DNA of 64,000 bases from Bilabrum cf. latius. Taxonomy: Eukaryota; Bigyra: Bicosoecida; Bigyra; Bicosoecida. Numbering within the stretch: position 1 is the first letter of the stretch; each line of letters begins with the position of its first letter. The notes beneath the pieces were generated by a model. That model saw nothing but the letters and a program-made list of their open reading frames with translations. It did no database searches and had not been told where the DNA came from. The translations under genes and the position numbers were made by a program. The stretch spans positions 124,001-188,000 of the forward strand of contig OZ237769.1 of assembly GCA_965178125.1 (NCBI GenBank), given 5' to 3'. Shown piece after piece: positions 24,081 through 39,000 of the stretch.

Positions 24081-27000
24081 TCAGCCGAAAATGTCGAAGT
24101 CAATGCCGTCCAAGTCGGGGTCGTAGTCATCAGGCCCGCCACTGGCAGCACCACCACGGCCGACCCCGCCCTGTCCTCGTGCAGTGTGCCGCCCCTAACT
24201 CTCGGGCTGCAGCAAATGAACGCCGCCGTTGCGCCCTCCACTCAAGCGGCGTTGGCGTTCAGCCGTAGAGGGATGGTTCTATACCTGGCTTCCGTGCTGA
24301 GTGCTTGACTAGCTCTATCTACGGGAAGACGGATCCATGAAATCCGTTTGATCCGCGTGATACTCGACGGGCCAACCCCCCACTCCCAAGTCGGATCCTC
24401 TCGTGGAATCACCGTGCACGGTCCGCTGCCGATCGACACCAAGTCGACCAGGGCCACCACTTGCAGCACCCCCGGCAGCGATACCCTCGCCCTCGCCATC
24501 CTCTGCCACAGCGTCAGACCCTAAGGACACAACAGACCCAGGACTGACGCATGGGGTCTGCTCCACTTTCGTCACTGCAACAGAGCCGCCGGAGTGGGCG
24601 GCATTCACCCTCAAACCGGGCATGGTCCCTTGCACAGGTGCAATGGAGCTGCCAGAGGCTGGCTTGCCATCTTTCCCGCTGACCGGAGCCTCTTGCGAAG
24701 CGGTGGCAGGTCCATTATCAGGCTCGATCTGGTGGGGCTAGACCGCCGGCCCGCCAAGCACGTCGGTATCAGTGAAGTCCTCCTGGCCGTCTTCCTCGAT
24801 TCCTTGGGGATGGTCGGCATCCGCGATCTGACCAGATGCTTCGTGTGGATCTGCGTCATCAACGTCGCCACAAGAAGGCTAGGCAGATGCAGCAGCCAAG
24901 GCACTACTGGACGCCTTACCCGTGCCAATAGAGCCACCGGCAGCGCTCTTTCCCTGATCTGTGTCTATGCCCACGTGCTGGTCTGTCCCGAGGGACTCGT
25001 TGACATCCACCCCAGGCGATCCGCGTGAATGCACCGCCGAGCCCCCGCCTGTCTTTGAGCCGCGCTGGGCGTTTGCCTCCATGGCCAGCTGCACCACAGA
25101 CGCCACCCTCGTCTGCCCCAGCGCCCGCCGCGTGCTCTGCTGCAAGTTGGCCCGCAGGTACTTCTGGTTCGAGGAGAGGGCCCTGGCGAGTGCACGCTGC
25201 ATGGCCTGCAGCACAGAATCGAGGTGCGTTGCCTAGTGCCTGCAGCGGTCTTGCTCTTGCTCTTGCTCTTGCTCTTGGCCTTTGGAAGATCCAGCTGGCT
25301 CCGAGCTATTGGAATCTGCGCTGCCTTCCATCTTGCCACCAACGGCATGAGAAGGGCCTTCTGGCGCACGGATAGGCGAGACGTCCGGACCCGGCATCTC
25401 TCCTGCTGCATCCGGATTGTCCTGCGCCACTGCTTTGCCATCTCTGCTTTCATCCGGGCTGCCCTGATCGCCTATCAACTCCTCATGATTGTCCCCGGAT
25501 ACTTCATCTGCAATGCGCTGCACCTCTTCTCGCAGGGCCTGGATGAGGTTTGATCCGTGCTGCAGCGCACTCCTGAATCGGTACTGCACGAACTCTTCAA
25601 GCATTGATTCCTGCAAGGCCTGGTGCCTCTCCTCATCCACACCCCCGGCGCCTGACAATGTCCCGTTAGTCTGGGCTCCCCTAGCGGCTCCAAGTCCCGT
25701 AAATGCAGGCGCAATGGCAGACAGCACGGAGAATAGCACAAGCGACTCAGTTGCACCCACGCCGGCAGCAGCACCGGTGGCCTGCATGAGGGTGACGTTC
25801 TGGATGCGCCCCGACAGCACCCGGGAGCTCTCCGCCTCCGCAGCCTCTGTGCGAGTCCCCAGGCATGGAAGCCAACGCAGCTGCTTCAGCAGCACCGGCA
25901 TCACCGCAACTTGAGTGGCGATCGCAAACAGCGCCATCCCCGGCTCAATGAGGAAGAATGACATCCCTTGGGCAATCCAGAAATCGGACAAAAAGTCGCC
26001 CACGATATCATCCCCGTGGTATATGCCAAATGCTAGCACGTACCACAGTGTGAATGCGATGACCACGCTCAGCAACGTGTAACCCATCACCTTCTTGCTT
26101 GCCCCGCTGCATCCGCGCTCGGGCATGTCCTGCAGCGTCCGCCGCAGGATTTCATCCATGACTCGATCCTAGCCGAAGAAACGTTCCAGCTCTTTCTCAA
26201 GGTCAAGCTCGTCATTGAGCGGTGAAGATAGGTGCCCGGCAGCCGAAGCAGACGCGGAGGTATCGGGTGCATCATCGTTAGCTTGCGGCCCCGCGGCTGA
26301 ATCTCTCGGTGAGCCGGGGGTGGCACTGCTAGCCCGCTACAGGCCAGCCAGTACGCCCGCCCCGCTCGCCTGTCGAACAAGTCTGGCCTTCTGTACGGCC
26401 GCACGACGGTGCTCCACAACCGTGCTCGGCACATGATGATCGATGGAAGTGCCACTCACTGGTTTGGCATCAGAGATGGCCGCATCGCTTGCACCTGTCT
26501 GTGACGCTGACTCCGGCACATGATCGGTATGACCCTCTCCAGGCCCTGCTACGATATTCACATGGCTGTCTTGCGTTGATGAGACAGCCTGCCCTGCGGC
26601 GCTTCTCAATTCCAGAGGCTCCTCCTACGCCCCGTCTCCTGCCTCATCCGCTCTCTCCACGGCCTCTGCATCTCCCAGCATGTCCACCAGCAGCGCCTCC
26701 TCAAGTGCGATCTGCCTGGACCAGGACTTGACCTTGCTGTCACGCACGGGAGGGGCCTCTAGGATCCAACATGGCGACCGGAGGAATTTCAAGGGGCCCA
26801 GCGGGAGAGTCGTGCATGCCTCGCACCGCACGAACGGCCGGCCCCCGAGCATCAGGTGCTCCTCGTCCTGGTAGGCTAGTGGTGACCACCTGGTCACCGA
26901 GTCCACCCTCTCTGCTCGCCCGCACCAGCAGCAACCCGACGGGCGCCCCTGCACCGCGTATTGGGCCAGAAGGAAGTCCCTCTTCTGCGACTCGTGCCGG

Positions 27001-30000
27001 TTGCACCACACCAGGCAGCTGCTGCAGCACCACTTGACCAGTTGAGGCGGCTCAACCCACCCGAGATCGTACGGGTTAAATATGTCGCCAGGAAGCGGAT
27101 CTTTGACAGATGCTTCCGCACTGGCTGCGTCAAGCGCAGGGTGTTTCGCTTGCGGGGGCGGTGGTGGTGCAGCAACCGTGACACCACTGGAGTGGGGGGC
27201 ACTCGACGCATCCATGACACCGCGCGATTGCGGCAACAGCTCATCTGCCATGTCTCTGTACTCCATGGCAGCGCGCTGCAGCCCAGCCATCGCCCGCAAC
27301 CGGGATTTATTCTAATCGGGCTTGTGCGATGCGCACCACTGCGTCGATATTCGCAACCTATTGGCCAGGTCCACCTGGCACCTTGCCCCGCGAGTCAGCT
27401 CGTGGCCGGCCTTGATGCCTGCCTAGGCCACCTGCAGCCGCTTCTTCTCAAGCCGAATCAAATCAAGCCTCCGCTGGAGCTCCATGATTCGAGCTTTTCT
27501 GTCAGCATTGGATTCTAGCACAACGTCGGCCTCTTCGAGCTGCTGCAGGGTTGCAGCACGGAGCGAGGCACTGCGCTGTTGATTGGGGGGTTCGTCTCCG
27601 GGCGCGTCTTCTGATCCTAGAGGATGGCGGCGGGAGTCATTGCTCGCAGTGACACCTGCGTCCTACGGCATGGTCACCCTGAGCATTCGGTCAATTTGCT
27701 GCAAGGCCTCGTCGTTGGCAGGGTTCTTGGAATGGGCGTAGCAGTGCGCCAACCGCCGGGCGCGGAGCAGGGTGAGCTGCTGGCGGAGGGCCTGCAGCTT
27801 CACACCCAGGTGTGATTCTGCCGCCGCCCGCAGCTGCAGCTCCCTCCACAGCGGAAAGTACCGTTGCTTGAACGACTGGTCTGCCGCCCCGTCAAATATC
27901 TTGGACAGCAGCATCAGGGCTGGGAGTTTGATGAAGGCGGCAATGCACGCGAACGCCACCCTCTCGTTCATGCTCAGTGGCGTGAAATCGTCCACGCCAT
28001 CCCCGTCCTCGTCGATGCCGCTGCGGTCCACCCCCGTGATGCTGTAGAAGAACACAGTCACGGCCATGGTCACAAACACAACGGCAAGAAGCACGCCAAG
28101 CCGGAACACGCGGTCGCTGGCATACCGGAATGACAAGAACGGCCCCAGGTACAGATGGTCGTAGGCCAGCCGCGCAGACCACAGCTGCAGGATTGTCCAC
28201 CTGAGAGCCCACAGGCGCACGCACACGTTATCGCTATGCAAGCCGTGGTCAGCTCCAGAGGGTCCCGCCGCCGTGCTGACAGCATCAGCATGGGCTCCGC
28301 GTACTGCCTCTGCCTCTGGATCTGGCTGCTTCGGTGGACTACGGCCCACTACAGCCCGACTGTCGGAATTGGGGACTATTGACTCTGGCTTTTCTTCTGC
28401 CTGCATTGAATCTGAATGGTCCGAGTCAGGTTGCGCGGTGCGTACGTTCTAGTGTGACAGCTGGCTTGCTGCAGCTGCAATGGCCTGGAACCGAAGCACC
28501 GATTTCCTCTTGACTACCATGCCAGTTGCTGATTCCGCCGAGGCATGCAAGCCGCGCCGCACTTTGACCCGCTGCCGTAGTTGCGCCGCGATCCGCTGCG
28601 CTGATTGGAACTGCTTTGCAGTCATACCGTCCGATATGGTGACTCCACGATGCAGCACTCGCAGTCTCCCAGACAGCCTCCGAAACAGAGCATCCTATCC
28701 GATGCTTGCAATCACGCAGCAGTGGCCGCACGCTCGTCGGGCAACGCCCTGCTCCCGAAGGGACCCCGCTTTTCTTCCTTCTCGCTCGATCGTCTGGAAC
28801 TCTGCAGCCCCCGGTATTTCCATCTCCGCGTGGGACCGAGCCAGTGCGAGCAGCTCAACCAGCTTCTGCTAGCCCAGTTTCTGCCGCTATTTGTCCCGAA
28901 TGGCTCTCATCCTGCGCTCAAGAGACGAATGGGTCCCACTACCGCCATTCACATGTCCTAGCTCCAGGGCAGCTGTGAGGTATGTGGCGCCGAGGGTGCG
29001 AGCGACTGTTCCCACGGTGTTTCGGATGGCGGTGAACCGGCGCTCCCATGCCGGCTTGGTCTCAAAGGCGCCTGCGAATGCGTCTGACGTAGGGGCAGAG
29101 TTTTTGTTGGAACCGTTCCTACGACTGCCGGAGCTCTTGTCCTAGTTGGGCGATGGCACTTCGGCCACATCGGGCTCACTCGCAGATGCCTTGCCGCTTG
29201 CATCCTCGCGGTACCTGCCACCTTGACACTTCTTCGCCACAAGACTGGTTGTTTTATTGAGTTGCCCAGCTGCTCTATGCGGCGGGTCGCTGCCATTGCC
29301 AGCTTCACCTCCAAGTTGAGAGCTCGGATTCTGCTGACCATCGTCTTTCACTTCAAGCTGCTGCTTGTCCCCCCCGGCTTGGACCATTCGATCGAGTACT
29401 TCGTTGCACCCTTCGATCCTGACTAGTCCCCTGAGGAACACAACCTCCGGGTCCTGAAGCAGACTGTGGGCAAACTCTTTGTGCTAGACAGCGTCGATCT
29501 GGTCAGCCGCGATGCCGGCCACGATCACAACTCCCATTATGGCACACACGGTTGTGAGTGTCTTGAGATTCCGAACCAGATCCTGTACCGACAAGTTGGC
29601 CCCGCCTTGCAGGATCGCGCGATTCTCGCTCAACAGGAGTTGAAACCGCCCCGAGAAATCCGTCAGGTGAGTGCACCTACAGACCAAGCTGGTCTTGGTC
29701 ACCGCCACCGCGGAGCATCCAACTCCCGACCAGAGGCTCCTTGCCTCGTCCCAAAACATGCAGGCCGCAGCCGCCTGCTAGTCGCTCTGCATCGCTGACG
29801 CTTCCGCCGCCCCACTTCCAGCCAGCGTGTTGATATCGCCTGTGTCTTCCGTTCGCCGAGCGGATCCACCACCAGCTGCATCCTATGCATCCCCCGACAG
29901 CAGGGCAAGTGGACCCCCTAGAGAAATCGCAGGCTCGCTCTTGTCCCGCGGCACCACTATGCACGCCTCTGCTCCCATGGTGGCTAGATCCACCTCGGCT

Positions 30001-33000
30001 CCAGTGATTGATGAAAGAATGTTCACCGACACAGCGTCGCACTTCCAGCCGGAAATGTCCTCCTGTCTGGTGGTTGTAGCGGTGTCAGCATCTGCTACCT
30101 GCATTGCTAACTGCTGCTCGAGCGACTGACTCGCGGCTTTCGCCACGGAATCTGCGTCTGTCGCGTCATGCGGCAGCGCTCCCCACGCAAGCACGCTCAC
30201 ATCTAGAGGGGCGTTGCCTGCAGAAGGTAAGCTAATGGCATTGAGCAGCGTTCCATTCTCAACTATTGCATTGGGAAACATCAGTGCCATCCCGAACGAA
30301 GTGTCGTTTACAGCGTCTACCGACTTTTCTGTGACTGCGCCCTCGATAGCAGACGAACACTGCCTGGCCAAGCTTTCTCTCGAGGCTGCTGCTAGCTCTG
30401 GTACGGTGGAGGCATCAGACACGGTGGCCCCGATGGACAGCTGGCCCGACCCACCAGCCCCAGCGAGCCGGCGGCTTTGTCCAAGCCCTGAGGAGGAGGA
30501 GAGAGCGCTCCCGTCGACTCTACCAGATACCAGTGAAAGCGAGACAGTGCTGCTGTTAGCGCCGCTAGAGGTCGGATCGGTCGATGCCTAAATCATGACG
30601 GGTGACTCGCCAGGCACAGCACCAACCAGCGCACTTCTAGACAGCAGTGATGCAGTGCGCACGACACCGCCAGCGGACGGCAGGGAACTATTTTGCCCTG
30701 CTAGATCAAGCACATCATCATCAGCCGCGCCTGCACTGACTAATGCTTTGGCTTGCTGCTCGATCACAAGCACTCGATTCAATACATCGAGAACGCTGCG
30801 TTGCGCAGTCGTTCCGACGCTGCCTTCCTACAGCCCCGTTGCACCGCCACTGGCAACGACACCCTCTTGCGTTGCATTCACAGATGCAGTTCCAGTGGAG
30901 GCTTTCAGCCGAGCGTCCAGAACGGCACCCATGTTGGCTACTGCTAAGGCAGACATGCGCCTGGTTGTCTGCTCGGCTCCCTTCAGCACGCTACCCGTCG
31001 TCTTAGCTGCCATGCCGACGAGGTCATCGGAAACCGCGGAATCGTTGCCCTACAGCTCTACCGCCTGTCGGACGACGGTCAGCACGGCCTCGCGGGTCTG
31101 CTTCGTTTTCGTCTTGAGTTCGACCTCTCGTTCTGCGATCGCGTTTGCTGCGCCGTCCAGTCCGTCCACCATGACCGCGGTCTCTGCAGCGCGTCTGAGT
31201 GCCGCCCCAGGATCTGACGAGCGCATGTCTGTGCTGGCGCCATCCAGAAGTGAGTCAACCACGTCGATCCACGCGTCAGGGTCCCCTATCTGATTGTCGT
31301 CAATTGGGAATGCGAGCTGGATCGAGAGGCCTCCAGCTGCCACCGCGCCAAGCTCATCGCGCACCACCACGATGAGTGTGGCTTGGCTGCCGCCAGCCGG
31401 CGGCGGGGGCAGCGTGGTTCGGCAACTGCTTGCAACCGAGAATTCCTGCAGCGGCGAGGTCAGCCTGCTCTCGAGCATCGCCAGCACTTCGTCGCTCTAA
31501 GACAGGTCTGCGCCAGGCGACGCAGGTGCCCCTGGGTGGTAATAAAACGCGTACTGCAGCTGGTCATCTTCGCTAGAGTCATCGGTCCAGTCCATTGCCG
31601 TCAGCACAAACGTATCTCGAATCGCAGTGCCTCCAGTGGTTCTGGTACCATCGGGTGTGAACAGTCCAAGCATACCGCCATGCGGGGCAGCGTTTACCAC
31701 CAGGTCAATCTGCGATGACATCGTCGCCGAGGTGCCAGCCTTGGAAATGGTAGCGGCAAACGTATACTTGGCTCCTGCAGTCAGCGTGCCAGGTCGAATC
31801 ACCAACGAATCACTGTCGAGTCCAGTGCCGAACAGATGTGCGATAGACGCGGGGACAGCATCTGGCCCGATCGCTCTCGGCGGCAGGTCACCTGACGGCA
31901 TGCTCCATCTGACCTACAGGCCTTGATCTAGTACGATGGCTGCAGTCGATGACTGGCTCTCGTCCTGTATTATTTCGCTTAGCCGAGCAGAGAGTACTGT
32001 CCGTGTAGATGCAGACACGATCCTTATACCGCCCGTATTGTACCGCACAGCACCTGCACTAGTCACCGCCACGGAGATGCTGGGCAGGTCAACAGGCAGC
32101 ACCTGGAAGGTTGCCTAGGCTTCCCCCCTCTGCACAGTCTCGCTGATGACATTTTCAGTCGTTCTGTGCACGAGTCCTGAGACCACGGTGGCGATCAGCG
32201 TGACAGCTTCGTTCTCATGTGGAGCGAGCGCACCGCTCGGGATCAGGGCAGTAGATGCATTGGAGCTGTCTCGCATGGCCCGCGCGAGTTCTCCGCTGCA
32301 GGCTGTACCTCGTACACTGCACGTCCAATCAATGAAAAGGTACCGCTACCAAATAGTAGCATCGTATCCAGGGTCCTGGCTAGCAACAGCGCGCTGATAG
32401 TCCGAGTCCAAGGGCTCCATGAGCTGAATCCCGTGAGTCCTCGCGCTCGACAGGCCGCGATCGCCTCCCTGGATCACTGGCTGCAGAGCCGTGCGCTGCA
32501 CCCTCACCACGAAAGCCTCGTACGCCACCGGGTTGCCGACGGCCTGCTCGCCTGCGCTATCAATCATTTCCACTTTTGCAAGGAAAACATACGCAGTTCC
32601 TGCTCTGAGCGTTGCCTGAGGAATCCGCAGTTTTGGGGAGGATGGTGCTCGAGCAAGAAGGGGATTCAGGTGGCCCGGGGTGGCCATCATCCCGCTCACG
32701 ATGCGCGTTGCATTTTCAAGTGCCTCCTGCCTCCACGTGGCATCGAGAGTGTCTGCGCTGTCTTGCCCGTCCAATTCCTGGATGGGATGCATGCTGCCGA
32801 AATACCAGCTGTAGCGTAGCGCGGCTGTGCCAGTACTGGTGGAGGTCTCGGACCCGGCTGCATCGCACGAGAGGGATCTTAGAGATGCCATGGCACCCAC
32901 TTCAATGCTCTGAGACCTGCGCATGCTTCGGAACACTCCTCCAATCGCGTCGATCTCAAGTGTGCCAGTGTCTGCAAGCGTCTCGATTGACAGTGCATCT

Positions 33001-36000
33001 CCTGCCGCAGTCGTTGCTGGCAGGCTTCCATGCTGGCCCAGCCAGTTCACTGCACTGATGTTGAACCCGTACACATAGCCCCGCACAAGAGTAGGCCCGC
33101 TTGCTTCGAGCAGCTTATCCACTGAACCTACCACTGGGAATGCGATGCGAAGCCCGCTCAATAACGTGCCATTGTACGCAGTCGCTATGAGTTGCTCTAG
33201 CCTCGCTTGGTCTGCAGGCGGCAGCGATGATGAAACCGACAGTGTGTACGCAAGACTTCTCCCAGCCTGCCCAATAGTGCCTGAAAGATCGATTGATGCC
33301 GTAGATGCACAGGCTCCGACGGTTGCCGGTGCGCTTGCCCGGAGACTCACACGGACCGGATCTGCAGGCGGAAGCAGTTTAGCCTAAGCTCCCTGTCCTG
33401 CAGATAGCAGTGCTTGGCCAGGAAGAGCCCTTGCGTGGCGAAGTGAGCCTGGTACCAGGGACACGGCATCCCCAGGAAGTATGACCGCCTGCGTACCAAG
33501 GACAAGCAGGATGGCCCGACTGTCCGCTTCCAGACTGCAGCGGGGGGAGGTCCCAAGGCGGTCCAGGGTACTTGCTGCAACCAGATGCTTGCACTGGGTA
33601 TCGCCTTGCTCTAATTCTTCCAGCTGGATGGCAGTGGTGAAGTTGACACGAATGGAGCGTCCGTCGTCTGATAGCACCGCGGCTGCAACCTCAGGACTCT
33701 GCGGCTACGCAGGCTTGAACACCGGGAATCTTGCGACGTGGTTCACAGCTTGTTTGGAATCGATGTCGCTGCCTCGTTTCACGGAGTCAATTTGCACCGT
33801 GTACGACTCCTACGGGCTGCACAGAGCTGCGCTGCCTGCCATGTCTTGGCGGATTTGCAGGCACTACAGCGCTGCCGGCATGTCAGTGGGGTGCACGATC
33901 GCTCCAGCAATCGTCACGCTGCTACTCTGCGCAACCTCGTCCATTGAATATAATCTCTTTACCGAAAGTCGTGGATTTACAGTAGTAATGCAGCCATCGT
34001 CCACAGCTATCCTGGGGTGGACACATGCTTGCAGAGAAGATGGCGCATTGTTGCCCGCTGCCTAGCCCGACTGTTGGCCTTGGGCCTCCATGCGCACTGC
34101 AAACCCAGCAATGGGTCTGTTCATCGGCACCTACACCACGGGCGACAGCTTCATAACAACCTCATCGGGTGGAAGATCATTGATGATGTCCTGGGGGCCT
34201 CTGTGGTCCCAGGCTCCGAAGAGTGGCCTGGCAAATGTGGCCAGATCTGGGAGCTCCAATGTAGGCTCGGCCTCGGAAGTGTTTAACGCAAATACCCCGG
34301 ACTTCCTCCACGGAAACTCGCCAGATACTGTCGGAGTTCCCCCCGTCTCCATCACACCCACCTCATCCCCCGCCTTGGTTGCGGCTAGTTTCACACCCAC
34401 AAGCGCTGGAGAGGAGTCCACCAGCAGCACCGGAAGGGCCATGTGGATGCTACCTTGAAGCATGAACGCCTCTTCAGGGGACCAAGGAGCTTCAAAGGGG
34501 GCGTCTGCGCCGAAGTTCCAAGCAGGGGAAGCAATGGCTCGGTGAATCGACAGCACGATCACCTTGCTAGGGACAATCAGATCGTCACTAACCAGGTCTC
34601 GACTCGTGTGCAACACTGCATCTACCACAATCTGTTCATCTCCACTAGAGGACTAGGATTTCCAGGCACGCTGTAGCATGCTATACACGCCAGTTGATGA
34701 AGCTACGTCTGTGCTCAGTGTACTTGATCGTACCTCTTTAAACGGCTTCGGGCAAGTTGCATCGATAGAGACCATGCCAGTCTCCGCACAGGATGCAAAC
34801 TACTCGTCTGGTATCCCAGCGGGAAACATCCTGGCGGTTGCAAGGGGGCATTCAAGGGTGCTACCAACCACGCAACCCGTGGCATCGGACTCAACAAATC
34901 CCATTGTGAAGGCACCGTCCCTGCGAAACGCCAGGGCATGGACAGCAAGCTCAGTGCAATTGGACTACAAGTGTAGCCGAAGTGGAACCGGTGCCGGTTG
35001 TGTAGAGCCTTGCGGCGTTCCCTTCACATCCACCACCACCCATTCGCCTACAGCCGTTCCCGTGACTTCGTCATACATCGTAGACGGCAACATCGTACTA
35101 GCTTTGTCTTTTGATTCGACCGACCAAACGAGCCTGCCGCCAACCGCCGCTTCTTTCGTCCCATTTGGATTGCCTTCTGCTGCGATCCAGCTGGCTTGGA
35201 GCGCGGGATATGCCTCGGTTAGTTGGACTGCGACAAACACGGGCTCAGATGCGGTAGACTTGACAGTAGTGCCTTGTGAGGGACTGCCGTCAGCGACAGT
35301 TTGCAATTGCTGTTTGTAAACGCTCCGTGCTACCGCGAGACCCGCTAGCTCGGTCGTAGCATTGAATGGGTCTTGCAGGACGGGCACGTCAGTCTCCAAG
35401 GAAATGGCCTACAGGATCGCTTCTGTCACGGTGCAAGCGCTTGTTGCATCGTCAAGGCTCATGTTATAGTGCACTGCAAGCTCCAATAACAGCTCGCCGT
35501 CCAAGGCAGAAGATGCAGCCACTGCTTGAAACCCTGCGTCTGGATCGCAGGCAGGGCCAGAGGGCCCACCACCCACAAGCTACCGGCAGGTGTGATGCCC
35601 ATTAAACCGTAGCTTGGCATTACTGGGTCCAAGGCCTAGTTTTTCCGACAAAAGTAGGGACACGTTGACTGCCTACAGCTCCGGCACACCCGACGCCACT
35701 GACCCCTGCAGGCTGTGCGCGGCGTTCTCGCTCGGCGCAAGAGGGAGCGTGCCTCCCAGTGAGCCGCTCTAGAACATTAACTTCCCTGCCTGTACCATTG
35801 AGTGGCCTGATTGAGCGCATTTGATCCCGCGGAACAGGGCCACTCTGGTTGGACTTTGGTTGTCCTGGTCGTTGTGGCGAGCGTCAGCATCAGCACCGTC
35901 ATTGGCAAATACAACAGGCATCGGAGCAAGAGTGGCCACTCGAGGGATACCTGCCTAAGTGCTGAGTAAGCTCCCATTTTCTGATCCTGCCAGCGGCTCC

Positions 36001-39000
36001 CAGCCTACCGCTGCCTCTGCCGCTGCTGCCTGCCAAACGACCAGCTGCGGACGGTTGCGATCCCCACCAACCGCTGCATCGATCTGATCGTTAGAGCCAA
36101 ATGCCCCCAGAAACAGTCCAGCAGATGATGCTGGCTGTACAACGATGGTCCGATTTGCTCGAAGCCAATTGCTAGGATTGTTCTCGTCTCCTGTGCCGGC
36201 GATAGCAACCTCAACCACTACTTCGATTGGGGTATCCAGTGGCTTTGAGCCGGTGTACATGTATGCGAGTCTCTGCAAGATACCCCTGACTAACGATGTG
36301 GCTGCAGGCATGTGAGCGATGGGCACCTGCGGGCCTTGCATCTCCAGACGCTGGTCCTGCTCGTGCCATTTGGGGGATGCGCGCCCCGCCAGCGAGTCAC
36401 GGGTGGCAGCTGCGACGCCCGGCGGAGCCAGGGGATCGGGACTGCTTAGCACGCCTTCTTCTTCCATCCAGTCTATCCACGACTCCGGGTAGTACGCAGC
36501 AGGTGGGGTCAGACTCAGAGCCTCTTGATCATCTTGTGCTGCCCCGAGGGTCATGCCACCTAACCCTGCAACGCGGCCATCGCTTGCAGCTGCACTGGGT
36601 CGCAAGAGATACAAGCGGTGGCCTGCACTGCGCTGTGCAGTGTGAAGCTTCGCCTGTATTAGGCTTAATCCAATTGCAGGGTAGCGCGCTTCTGTTGTGG
36701 GCTCAAACACCCGGAAAGATGCATTGGGAGCAATGAGAACAAGCGGTCCGTCCTGAAGAGTGCTGTACGTAACAGGCGGTGTGATCCTACTACCGGAGTC
36801 GCTGGGAGCCAAGGACAGCTGACTAGGGGCTTCGATTGCAAGCACAATGCGCTTGATTGATTCGTCCGTCTCACCGAACACCGTCGGAACAGACTAGATT
36901 CGAAGCCTTATCTCTCGTTTGCGGAACCTGGACCAGCCACACAGCGTCTTTTGCGACTCGTCCTCATCCTCGCCCGAGCAACGGTATGCAAGGGATTTCA
37001 CAATCGAATGTAACACACTGGGGGGCACCCCGGTAGAAACAGCAGGCTTGATCCACATTCGGAGCGTGGTCCTCGACGGCTCGCGAACCCCACCGCCTGC
37101 ACTGGAGTGCGTCACACGGGCACATCCGAGGCCCAAGGCAGCAGCTGCCTCGTCTGTAGGTACAATCCCAGCCGTGACTAGAGCGCGTTGATTTTGCAGC
37201 TATGCATCGTTGCTTCCGTCCTGGGATGAACTGCAGGTCAGCTCGTTGACTTGGTCCCCGCTGGTCTGCGCCTTGCCGTCGGGCAGCAGCGCGATCCGGT
37301 CTACCGTGCTGACCCCGCCTTCGATCGAGACTTCGAGGGCAGACGAGTTGTACGACTCGGATGCTGGCCACATGATGTCATACATAGAGAAAAGTGGCTC
37401 GGCAGAACCAACTAGTGCTCCGGATCCCGAATCTGTACCTACAGAGTACCGCATTGGGCCCTCTCCTTCCTCTGGTGCCTGCCAGTGGGTGGAAGGGAGT
37501 CGGGGCCCCTGGGGGGTGCGGGCCAGCAGCATGGCTGGGTGGTTCCGAGTTCGTACTTCCAGGTTGCAGGAGGCAGTTGGTGTCCCTGGGTACATGCGAG
37601 CCATACCGGGAGATATTGACCCGCCCGTGCATCGTGCCACTGAGGTCGGGATGGAGTCAGTGATGGCGAAAAGGGGCGTGAAGCCGTCATAGTCGTAGCA
37701 TGTGCTCGCAGCACCGGGGTCTGCGATGGGCACCGCTGCGAGCTCTCTGTCCTATTTGCTCCGAATCTGCGCCACAATCGTCATGTACAGCTGCTCTCTC
37801 TGCACCGTGCGTGCGGAATCAACAGCTGCATCTGCGTCACCGCTGCCGGTGATGCCATCTCTGCTCGCCGCTGTCGCATTCATGAGATTGCTGGGATCCA
37901 CTGACGAGGGGTTGTTCATCCCTCCAACGTTCACGTACCGCAACCCAAGGATGTTCTCAAGATCAGCTGCCATGACGGACTTGACATCGTCAGACCGAAT
38001 GTCACCGTACCCACACGTGATTTGCAGCCCCGTGCCTGCCGGTGTAAACTGCCCTTGCACCGACTGGAATCTGCTCTCAATGTCCTCAGGTACTGAGCCG
38101 CTAGGCTTCATCAGCATGCCCTGCGCACCGCTTGTATCTTCGGAACAATGCGCGCCCATTGAGGGCGCCTCCAGCCCGTGCTACCAGTCCAGCGGTGCCG
38201 TCGAGCTGTACCAGTGCCTGTTCAGCTGCACGACGAAACGGATCTGAGATGCCCCAGATTGCGCGTGCTTCTAGTATTCGCCATACAATGCATTGAAGGA
38301 AGCACCGTCCTACGGCTCTTGGCATATTCGAATCGGACCGGACCGAGGCGATGCAATGCTGCCCTCATACCACGCGTGAGGCTGCAGAACATCAGCTGCT
38401 GATCGGACCCTAATTGGGACGCGCATAGGCCTGCCAGGCAAGAAGACCGGCTCGAGTCCAGTTGGTCCAGACGCAGAACTTGCCACGTGCCACGGCAGGA
38501 TGGAAACTATTCGAGAACCACTTGATACATCGTCGTGACCATGCACAGCAAGTGTCGTAAGTCTCAAGACAGTGTCAAAGTCGGCAGATCCCATGCTGGC
38601 CCCGTCTTTGCGCCGCACTACTATTGATGTGTTTGCAATCCTGGTCGTCACCGTGTGCACCGTGTAGGTAATGACCGAGTTTCTGCCGCCGTCATGTTCA
38701 AAGGCAAGGATTTCACCTCGGCCCAGCACTGGGGGCAGCGCCCCAGCAGGCGTCAAGTTATCCCCCGGCTGTGCGAATGCGGATTGATTGGCCTCAACAA
38801 GTGTCAACTGCAGAGCCGCGACTTCTGAACCGGATGGACTCGAGATTGAGAACCGAAACGGGTCTTTGGCTGGACAGTGTATGCAGGCGCTGGACGGTGC
38901 ATATTGGTCGACGCCGTACAGCCCGGCCAAATGCCCCCTTGTCGCCCAGAGAATCGGCCCATTCTCTTCGAGCCCTGCTTGCTGTGGCTGCGGAATGACA